Shown piece after piece: positions 55,994 to 64,000 of a DNA stretch of 64,000 bases; position 1 is the first letter of the stretch, and each line of letters begins with the position of its first letter. The stretch comes from Solea solea (lineage: Eukaryota; Chordata; Actinopteri; Pleuronectiformes; Soleidae): assembly GCF_958295425.1 (NCBI RefSeq), contig NC_081140.1:8811698-8875697 (forward strand), in the 5' to 3' direction. The position numbers and the translations under genes are program-made. The notes under the pieces are model-generated. The model saw only the letters and a program-made list of their open reading frames with translations. It made no database searches and was not told where the DNA came from.

Positions 55994-56748
55994 AAAGGTC
56001 CAGTGTGTAAGAATGAGTGACATCTAATGGTGAGACTATCTACAGTGAGACATCACTGATGGATGATTTTCTCCTTCTGTCTCTTTCGTGCGGGCCGGTG
56101 TAGAGAGGCATGCAATATTCGATTGTTCTTCTAAGTATAAAGAGTTGACAAAGAGTAATTGTGACCATTCTTCATATATTAATATATTCTCCATCCTCCT
56201 GGTTACATGGTGCAGCTTTGCTGTGCATCTGGCTGCTACAGGATGTTGTTTATTCTTTTTTTTTTTTATTAACCTATGCCGTGGAGTGAGGAGGAAGATG
56301 TGCACACACAGCTCAGACAGGTCACAGTGACATTCACATTAAAAACACCAGGATGTCCTTACAACAGCTGTAACCAGGTTCTTCATGAGTGGCAGGGTGT
56401 TTAAAAATGCAGATTATTTTAGCCTGGTTTTCTTGAGTAACTTTAACTCCACCTTCGCTCTCTCCGTGTGTCTGTGTGTGTGCAGCATATTATGCCCTTG
56501 CATGCTGCAGTAAGAGAGAAAGGACAGAGAAACGAGACCTGAAACAGAACAAACGTTTATCCCAATGAACGATCGAGCAAATGTGGAAACACTGGGCCCG
56601 TTTATCAAAAATGATGGTGTGACATTCTTGCAGGGTGGCTCGTTCTTTAAGCAGGAGGAACGCACAGCACGGAGCTCTCAGCAGGGTGTGAGATGATCTA
56701 TTTCTGTGTGTGTGTGTGTGTGTGTGTGTGGTTACACACTGGACCTTT
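55994..56748. mobile_element. Non-autonomous element, family C, with 17-bp perfect TIRs
   Basis: aaaggtccagtgtgtaa at 55994-56010 is exactly reverse-complemented at 56732-56748. The next bases gaatgagtgacatctaatgg recur in similar form near 36085. A GT microsatellite (56705-56731) abuts the right TIR. No transposase is visible. Confidence 0.7.
56705..56731. repeat. (GT)n microsatellite
   Basis: 13 GT units immediately inside the right TIR of the 55994-56748 element. Confidence 0.95.
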
Positions 56749-57727
56749 TTAATATAGTTAATATTGCAGGACTCAAGGCGAGCGAAACACTGGGAGACAG
56801 TTTTGTTGCAACAACTGGAACACTTTCACACACTATCAGCACAAACTGAGAACCACCTCTCTCTACCTTTCTGTAATTCTTAATTAAAGCTTGCCTGGTT
56901 GATAAGACATTTTTTTTATTTTACTCATTTTGACATTTTCATTGTGTCTGCTGGGAAGTGAGTTCAGGTAATGATTGAAATTAAAAAAGCATCTTTTAGA
57001 GCAGCAACCTTCGAGTGGGTTTGTTTGTAACTTGAAAAGGGATTTTATAAAAACAAACAGCTTTTATACACTTTTGAATGCTTTGACCACCCCCCCAAAC
57101 ACCACCCCTCCACACAGCGTCAGTTTTCTACACATGAGAAAGTTTCCTTGCTCCTCTCCAATGACAAAAGCAATTCATATCTCACAAGATATGGAAAGCT
57201 GCAGTCAGTCACCACCAGAGTGAACTGTTTTTTTTTTTTGAACTGTTGACATCAATTCCCAGCACCTCAGCCAAATCCAAGGTTTTTTTGGGGGGGATTT
57301 GACAGGGAGTAGAAAAGACAGCTTGGAGACTCTAAGCCTTGGAAGAAATGCAACTCTCTGCACCCAGGCTGCTTTCATGGTGGGCGACAGAGATGGGAAT
57401 AATTTAATATTTTTTTTTAATGTGAATCAGCAGCAGTGCCACAGCAACGTCGCCTTTGCTCTGACTGTCAGACATTACGAATAACATGAGGACGGCGGTG
57501 GCTGCAAGTGTGTGAGGGGAATGTTTAAAGACCTAAAAGCACAGTGTGTGTGAGTAAGAATAGCTGAGAGCATCAGTATGCAAATAGAAGGATGCTAATG
57601 TCAGCTCTCTGCACCCAGAGAGACAAACACTCTAACCCTCGCACTCTATTTAAACACTCAAGCACGGAAAACGTGAATCTTGTGAGCTTGAGAGTATATA
57701 CATTTTTTCTTTTGGAAATTCTTTGTC

Positions 57728-57730
<3 letters not shown>

Positions 57731-57784
<54 letters not shown>
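57731..57784. repeat. (GT)n microsatellite
   Basis: 27 perfect GT units. Confidence 0.97.
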
Positions 57785-57786
<2 letters not shown>

Positions 57787-58493
57787 CAGCAGGAGTCCCA
57801 TTGGCCTACATCTCTACATTTAATTACTCTCATGACACAGTAGGTAAAATGTCAGCCTGAAATAAACTGCACTGAGCGCTCGCGTAGATCTTTTCCCTGT
57901 GGAGACAGACAGTACAGACTAGTTCAGACTTGTTTCTGTTGCATCTTAAGTCGTGGCGTTGGCCACAGTTGAAGGATTTTTACGTTTTTCAAATGGATGG
58001 GAAACCCATACTGGTCCAAATCACTGGATCCAATATTGGACATATAAAAATGTACTGCGCTATATCACCTGGCTTCGCTTACACAGAGTGCAAAAATATG
58101 AATTAAAATCAGCAAAAGCCTTTTAGCTGAGTCATGTTTGGGAGAACAAGTGGCTTTGAAATGACTCAACACAAAGGGCTTCATACGTTCATAAATGGTC
58201 TGAAATGACTGTAGGACTAATATCAGCATTGGCAGATACTCGAGTTTCTGATATCGATATCGATATCGGACACAAAATAGTGGCATCGTCCCATCCCTAG
58301 TTTACACACATTTTGACTACATTTCCCATGTTTTCTTCACTAAGTGCTACAAGGTGCAGTTCTCTGTCTGGCCAGCAGATGGCAACAAAGTCAAGAAAAT
58401 GTTTGTATCAATCATCTCGTGTCTGGTCTTCACCTCAGAATGAAAGAGCACAAAGAGAAAAAAAGTCTCTGCAGGCAAAACAAACTCACCATA

Positions 58494-58499
58494 TTTATT
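58494..58499 (-). terminator. ssh2: Candidate ssh2 polyadenylation signal
   Basis: AATAAA on the minus strand about 520 bases past the ssh2 stop; position is plausible but unproven. Confidence 0.35.
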
Positions 58500-59019
58500 T
58501 ACTGCTAAAGAATTTAATAATAAAAAAAACCATATCAGCTTCCCTGGTTGAATTAAAAATCTGAATAAAGACAAGTCTACTGAAACCAGTGCAAACAAAT
58601 CCTTCCCAGAGTAAGAAAGAGCTCTCAAATAAAAAGAAATGAATCTAAATAGTAAAGTGCATGTTTGGAGAAAAAGCCCCTCCTGTTGCTGCTGTAGAAA
58701 CTGAACAGGCAGCGAGGGTCACACACAGAAACAAATGCTTCTTGTTTTTTCTTTTCTTTCTTAAAAAAAGGGAGAGACCGCTGTAGTGGTGTGCACTAGT
58801 ACAGTCTAGTTTGGACATTCATATAATTTCACAACTGTACATAAAACCTCAACTCCAGTTGAGACGACACATCCAGTGGTTTACATGCAAACATACACTT
58901 AAACTCCTCAGTCACATCACCGAGGTTACGCAGCGTCGACACATTCATACTCGTCATGCAGACTCTCACACAGGTGCACCGCTCCAGTCATGTCCCTTTT
59001 AGTCCATTGCACATTGAGG

Positions 59020-60690
59020 TTACATGGTGTTGTATAGCACCGCGACGGCTCGCTGCTTCTTCTCCGCAGACGCTTTGCGAGAACGTCTTGACGCGTGTCC
59101 CCTCGCCTGCAGACACGACGCAGTGCCCGCCCCGCTCCCGGTGCCATCGGCCTCCTCCCTCTCACCAGTCTCTTCTGTTGGACAGTGGGGAGAGGCAGAG
59201 GAGGGGCAGAGAGACCGCGGTGAGGCGGAGTCGTCGTGGGACGATCCCAACTTTTCGGCACAAATGTTTCGAGACAACACTTTCTGCTTCTTCCAGGTGT
59301 CGTCAGAATGAGCTGGGGACGTGGAGAGGGAGTCCTGGGAGTGTGATGAGCTCGTCCTGATGTGTGGCCTCAGGTCCAAGTCACTGAGGTCGTTAGCTGA
59401 CAGTTCCAGACAGTCCAGTTTAGCCAGCGACGCTGACCTCTTCATGAGAGAAGGGGGTGTGAGGCCTGCCTGGCGGATGCGAGCCTCCAGCTCCATGGCT
59501 CTGTGCCACCCAGTCGGCTCAAGGACACTCTTCCCCTCTTGTCTGTTTTGGAGCCGGTGTCCCTGATCCAGGCCTGGAGGGCTGTGTTCAACGCTCGCCC
59601 CTTTACAAGTTCCTGGTTCTGTGTCCATCCCGTCTCTCAGGCCCTGAGGCTGTTCCAGTTGCTGTACTTCACTGTCTGTTGTTTCTAAGCTGATGCCGTC
59701 ATGGAGGAAAGCCTGCAGCTCTTTGAGTGTCTGCTGAATCCTCTCGAGCTCCTGACTGCCGCGTGAGAGTCTGCACTGAGCATCACAGCTGGGACCACAG
59801 ACTCCTTGACTGCCTCGGGAACTAGACTCTGGCTTTTCATCCGTTTCTGACTCCTGCACTGTTGCCCCGTCCAGAGTCATTTGGTCTGAAGAGGCCGGGT
59901 GCAGGGTTTGGCTGTGGAGCGGGGACTGTCCTTGGGACTGTGATGAGGTATTTAAGAATGTTTCTACTGACTGAGGAGTAGAAGCCAGTGATGATGTCAG
60001 CATATGGCTATCTAAAGGTGTGTACACAGTGACAGGTATAGCACCAGAGATTTGGCTGTTATTGGAGTTAGGAGAGCAGGGAGGGTCTGAGGGTTTGTAC
60101 GTGCCTGAGGAGTCGAGACTTTGTAGTTCATGTTGTGACCCTGTTTGCTCCTCTCCATCTTTGGACTTCGTAGACACAGCCAGGATCTCTCCCTGAGTGT
60201 TGCTTTGTTCTGTGGAGTGACATGGGGAGCAAAGCGGAGGATGCTCAGCACTTGGGGAGCATTGGGACAATCTAACGGGAGGGTTCTCGGTGCTGGGCGA
60301 ATGCAACGGGGACCGCTGGGCAGCCGCCATCTCCAGTTCTTGCCTCAGCTTCTGCTCCAGCTGCTTGGTTGCCCGCCGCACCGAGCCCGCCGGCCAGTCG
60401 CATGGCAGCATGGAGGGAGAATGTGGGTGCGAAGGGGGAGATAAAGAGCCGGGGCTGACGTCACAAGACTCCGTCCCCTCCTGATGTGGTTCCTGGGGAA
60501 TGAGCGGAGCGCTGTGGGAGGACGGAGGGAGAGATGGAGAGGGGGTAGGGGAGGGGGAAGGGGACGGAGGAAGGCATGACACTGGATGGCATATGGCTTC
60601 GATCTCAGTGACAATATGGCGAACTGATATGCCGTTGTCGTGGCGAGGGTGATCGGCTTTGTCATCACAGTCATCAGACAGCGGAGACAC
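59020..60690 (-). CDS. ssh2: ssh2 terminal coding exon e
   Basis: 1671-nt open exon from a ctctcag acceptor to TAA. Begins VSPLSDDCDD and contains ISVRHIVTEIEAI, a PSPSPSPTPSPS run, WPAGSVRRATKQLEQKL and RSASLAKLDCLELS. Ends AVAVLYNTM. Confidence 0.95.
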   Translation of the reverse strand: MSPLSDDCDDKADHPRHDNGISVRHIVTEIEAICHPVSCLPPSPSPSPTPSPSLPPSSHSAPLIPQEPHQEGTESCDVSPGSLSPPSHPHSPSMLPCDWPAGSVRRATKQLEQKLRQELEMAAAQRSPLHSPSTENPPVRLSQCSPSAEHPPLCSPCHSTEQSNTQGEILAVSTKSKDGEEQTGSQHELQSLDSSGTYKPSDPPCSPNSNNSQISGAIPVTVYTPLDSHMLTSSLASTPQSVETFLNTSSQSQGQSPLHSQTLHPASSDQMTLDGATVQESETDEKPESSSRGSQGVCGPSCDAQCRLSRGSQELERIQQTLKELQAFLHDGISLETTDSEVQQLEQPQGLRDGMDTEPGTCKGASVEHSPPGLDQGHRLQNRQEGKSVLEPTGWHRAMELEARIRQAGLTPPSLMKRSASLAKLDCLELSANDLSDLDLRPHIRTSSSHSQDSLSTSPAHSDDTWKKQKVLSRNICAEKLGSSHDDSASPRSLCPSSASPHCPTEETGEREEADGTGSGAGTASCLQARGHASRRSRKASAEKKQRAVAVLYNTM

Positions 60691-63600
60691 CTGAGAGTCA
60701 CAGAGGCAGACAAAACAGTATCAATCATGGGCTCATGCTGTTTCTCTATAGTGCATCTGTAAACCAGAAACTTATAATACAGGTAATGATGATGAACACA
60801 CACTATCTATGATTCTATTCTTGTTCTCCAGCAGGTGTCACTATGGCCCATGCAGAGTTAGTGTGTGGACAGTTTTAGTCCAGACTGTTCAAAACTAAAT
60901 ATGAATATGTGAATTTTAAAAGACCACTAATGATTTAAGATTATGGCTAACATCTGTTAAGAAAATTAAAACACAAATACTGTTCAATACAAACTCTATT
61001 TACACTTAGGCTACACCCACACTACTATGCCTTTATTAGAAAGTGGTGTTTTTCACAGAAACATTGTGGACAGTGGAGAAATGAGGAGCAGCATTTATGT
61101 GAGTAGTGTGGATGTAGCCTTAGATGCCAGCTTCTGTTGTCGTTTTTTGTTGTTTTTGAGAATTGATCAGGCAACACAAAACATCTGATGACCTCATGTC
61201 CACCTGTGATGATTCTCAGGCATCAAGGTCATTTTGTCTTCAGAAATTCTGATAGAGCATGAAGTCCAGTTGCCAATATCTCATCTACTAAGATCTCGTT
61301 AATACATTTACACTATCCATCAATGATTGCCAATTCAAATATTATCTGCAGCAATACAGCTAAAAATAAATGTTATTTTAAAAGTTATTATATCTTAAGA
61401 GAAAAGCAAGACAGGAATCAAAATCAGTCTGTACCTGGCTCCCGTTCACCTGCTCCTCTTCATCCTCAATGCCCATTTCTCCATTTTCCTCCTGTGATGT
61501 TGGAGTCCTCTGTAGTGTCTGCTCTGAAACTGTTCGAGTTCCGCCATCTTGGGCCAAGCCCAAAAACTTTTCTCTGGCGCTGAAGAAGTCGATGCTGTCT
61601 GTGCTGTGGTTTGACGACCCATCGGCGTCACCTCTGCTGTCGGGGGCGCCGCCTGTCTCTATCCCACTGGGGTTGTTGTTGTCGTCACTGGCAGGGAGTG
61701 GGAGAACCAGTGTGTGAGGGGTGGTGTTTGCAGGGCTATGAGGGCTGTGTTTGTCACTCGATAGATCCGATAATGATGGATCTATAATGTCTGAGTCAGT
61801 GGATCCCAGTGTGAGAGGGGAGATTTCTTCTGAGCTGCCTCCGTCATGCAGAATGAGGGAAAGTTCTGCTGATTTGTGCTTGGGCACTGAAATGGCCAGA
61901 TGTGTGGGAGGACTGCGGCGCACGCGCTGGAGTTCTGGAGTGGGAGGTAGGATGTGGAGTGATGGTGGCGGGTGGGGTAGAGCAACAGGCACAGTGACAG
62001 CCACACTCGCTGAATTGTCCAGTCTTTCCTCTGGGACTACAGTGGCTGCTCGAGGTCTTGGGAGAGGAAGCAGCAGGTCGTCACAATCTGATCCGACCTC
62101 CTCCTGAAACGGTGACTCACACAGACCGTTGGTGTGAGAGTGTGACTCAGATGTGTGTGCGGCCTTTGATTTGGCAGAGTCTTCCGGTTCAGCACCAAGT
62201 GCGTGCAGCACAGCCACACCCAGGAAGTGTTGTAAAGACGGGGAGGAGGCGTTGTTGTTATTGTTGTGAGAGTCCGAGCGGCCAAGAGAGTGAGAGGACA
62301 TTTTACACAGCAAGTCTGAGCAATCTAATAGGTCACTGTCAGAGTGGGAGCGCCATAGTTTATTATGTCTTTGTTTGCTGTGGAGGAAAAGAAAAACAAT
62401 GTCTCAAAACCAGAATACAGTGTACAGATACATGCAGATATTTCCAGGACTGGGTTTAGAACATCAATACTTTTGTGGCATCACCTAGGTATCAAATTTC
62501 CTCACAGATCACCTGACGTCAGAAACTAGTTTTTCAGTTGTTGAATTCGATATTCAATTGATATCCAAGCCTCAGGAGTTCATCTCAGGAGCTTTGGTGA
62601 GCATATAGGCATGCAGCAAACTGTTTGACCTAGATCGAACAGTATTGATGATTGGCTGTCTTAAAGCCTGCAGGAAGCACAAGCACGAGCAACAATGAGC
62701 AGAGATGGAGCTGAGAAGAAGCGGTAGATGGGACTTATGTGCGTGTCTGTGTTGTGTTTTGAGAGGCTGTGACTTGTTTAATGAATTCAGATACTAAAGC
62801 TCTAAAGTGCACTGAATAAATATGAGAGCAGAAAAAAAACAACCGGACCAGATAAAACGGAAGAATTTCACTATCATGTGCAATGCCATTTTTTGTTAAA
62901 ATGAATTTAATACCCAGGCCTCGTTGTTTCTCTATGAATGCTCACCTGGCCAGTAAAATTCCCTGATATTCCTCCAGCTGTTTCATGAAGGAGGGGTTTG
63001 GTTTGGTTACAGCTCTTCTCTCCTTCACATAGTCGAAGGCAGTGTCCAGATCCCAGCCGTACTCCTTCATAGCGTAAGCGATCACTGTGGAGGCAGAGCG
63101 GCTCACGCCCATCTTACAGTGAACCAGACACTTAGCACCAGCTTTCCTATCAGAGAGAGAGAAGATTGTATTTCATTACAGCGACACTGAAAACAACCTA
63201 GATAATGTCAAAATGTGTGTGACACTGTGTGCGTTTGTTTACTTGGCTTTCGTGATGAACTTATAGGTTTCGTTCCAGTACTCCAGCAGGTTGGTGGCCT
63301 CCTCGTCGTACACTCTGATGTTGTGGTACTCAAACATCCCTGGGAAAAAGTTGTCTATTTCCCTGGTGACATTCAGGATGTACCGCACCCTACATAAGAG
63401 ACGGGATGAGGAGGTGTGACTTGGTGACCTTTTTATGTCAATCATTGTTAACAACATCAGCATTTCATATTTCAGTGCCTGTTACTCAGATGATAAAAGT
63501 TGAGCTAATACCATGTTGAAAAGACATTTCAGAAAACTAGTTACAGGATCAATGAAAGACCTGTGCGTGTTGGTTCGTGGTGGCTATTAGGCAATTGTAT

Positions 63601-63873
63601 ATTTAAAAACAGTTTTTATACATTGGTAATATGCTCTAAACAGATGAAAACCCCCAAGGTAAAAAGACATTATCATATAGTTTGTTATCTATTGTGTATA
63701 TAACACATGGACTACAGAGATATTAAATCAAATGCATCAACTCAGACAACATTTATTGCATAAAGACTTATTTAAATGAATTAACATTGAAGTAACACAG
63801 GAGTCCTGTAGTGACTGATCTCTTACCCACTGTTCTGCAGCTCCTCCAGGTTCGAGGCGTTCCACTCAGAGCC
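59020..63873 (-). CDS. ssh2: ssh2: slingshot protein phosphatase 2 (last five coding exons; 5' end off the window)
   Basis: Slingshot phosphatases dephosphorylate and activate cofilin/ADF, driving actin filament turnover; they bind F-actin. Five exons join in phase to 1002 residues plus TAA. The first about 130 residues are the dual-specificity phosphatase domain: GSEWNASNLEELQN, VRYILNVTREIDNFFPG, and the catalytic loop VHCKMGVSRS with nucleophilic Cys and P-loop Arg intact. ASKQRHNKLWRSHSDSDL follows; the RSHSDSDL end is SSH2-like rather than SSH1-like. The long tail is Ser/Pro-rich and disordered. It contains DSIDFFSAREKF, ISVRHIVTEIEAI, PAGSVRRATKQLEQKLRQE and MKRSASLAKLDCLELS, and ends LYNTM, all with SSH2 counterparts. 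The SSH-N and DEK-C N-terminal domains lie right of the window. Synteny with git1/ankrd13b supports ssh2; which teleost duplicate it is cannot be told. Confidence 0.95.
60691..61434. other. ssh2 intron between exons d and e
   Basis: Nothing recognised. Confidence 0.4.
61435..62377 (-). CDS. ssh2: ssh2 tail exon d
   Basis: 943-nt exon starting SKQRHNKLWRSHSDSDLLD and ending EEEQVNGSQ at CAG|gtacag, phase 0. An alternative in-frame donor (CAG|gtgaac) lies 15 nt earlier, giving an end at 61450. Contains DSIDFFSAREKFLGL, conserved in SSH2. Confidence 0.92.
62378..62945. other. ssh2 intron between exons c and d
   Basis: Nothing recognised. Confidence 0.4.
62946..63146 (-). CDS. ssh2: ssh2 catalytic exon c
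   Basis: KAGAKCLVHCKMGVSRSAST holds the HCX5R catalytic motif. VTKPNPSFMKQLEEYQGILL closes the domain. Phase 2 in, 2 out. Confidence 0.96.
63243..63389 (-). CDS. ssh2: ssh2 phosphatase-domain exon b
   Basis: VRYILNVTREIDNFFPGMFE, then YHNIRVYDEEATNLLEYWNE and TYKFITKAK; contains the general-acid loop region (VYDEE). Confidence 0.96.
63390..63826. other. ssh2 intron between exons a and b
   Basis: Nothing recognised. Confidence 0.4.
63827..63873 (-). CDS. ssh2: ssh2 phosphatase-domain exon a
   Basis: 47-nt exon encoding GSEWNASNLEELQNSG, phase 0 in, phase 2 out. It is the first ssh2 exon visible; the upstream exon is beyond 64000. Confidence 0.93.
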
Positions 63874-64000
63874 CTAAAGAAAACACAGGTCCTGTTACTA
63901 TTTTATTTTTTACCATTGTTGTTATATGTCCTTGTTTTTATTTTATATATTTATGTATTATGTTCAGTTGAGTTGCCACTGGGACTAAGGATTTTATTAC

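Larger units (their letters stand above)
53692..59019. other. Convergent 3' region between ankrd13b and ssh2
   Basis: Contains the 3'UTRs of both genes, repeats and MITEs listed separately, and no coronin-like exon. Readable frames are short and low-complexity. Confidence 0.6.

Noticed and set aside
59020..62459. Many plus-strand and out-of-frame open frames over ssh2
   Set aside because: They overlap the two large conserved ssh2 exons in other frames and show no family similarity.
1..64000. tRNA, rRNA or known small RNA genes
   Set aside because: No cloverleaf with internal A/B boxes or other recognisable RNA gene was seen by eye; a covariance-model search was not possible.

Overview
The window is from a vertebrate nuclear genome, almost certainly a ray-finned (teleost) fish. 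The genes are split into short GT-AG exons spread over kilobases of AT-rich intron. The repeats (RTE-type LINE fossils, hAT-like MITEs, abundant CA/GA/TA/ATCT microsatellites) are of kinds common in fish. I cannot name the species.

Three protein-coding genes are readable. (1) git1, minus strand: coding exons 1-15 run from 13833 down to 1430 and encode residues 1-572 (ArfGAP, ankyrin, SHD and coiled-coil regions plus a Gly/Pro-rich linker). The C-terminal exons lie beyond the left edge. (2) ankrd13b, plus strand: 14 coding exons from 17046 to 53691 with a 14.9-kb first intron. One small exon, expected between 49271 and 53493, is not found and may lie in the 200-N assembly gap at 52036-52235. 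(3) ssh2, minus strand: the last five coding exons from 63873 down to 59020. They carry most of the slingshot phosphatase domain, with its HCxxGxxRS-type catalytic loop, and the long disordered tail. The N-terminal exons lie beyond the right edge. All exon phases were followed and are consistent except across the missing ankrd13b exon.

Layout: 1-1429 git1 intron with DNA-transposon remnants; 1430-13833 git1 coding region; 13834-17045 divergent intergenic region with a GC/CpG-rich git1 promoter and a degenerate RTE LINE; 17046-53691 ankrd13b; 53692-59019 convergent 3' regions of ankrd13b and ssh2 with MITEs; 59020-63873 ssh2; 63874-64000 ssh2 intron.

The gene order and orientations (git1 -, ankrd13b +, ssh2 -) match the human GIT1-ANKRD13B-CORO6-SSH2 block, except that no coro6 is visible between ankrd13b and ssh2. 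All three proteins act in membrane traffic or actin dynamics: GIT1 in Arf and PAK/PIX signalling, ANKRD13B in ubiquitin-dependent endocytosis, SSH2 in cofilin activation. The neighbourhood is conserved synteny, not an operon. I found no undescribed biological system. The most notable structures are a near-perfect foldback element, several MITEs with visible target-site duplications, nested LINE fossils, and lineage-specific low-complexity insertions in GIT1 and ANKRD13B.
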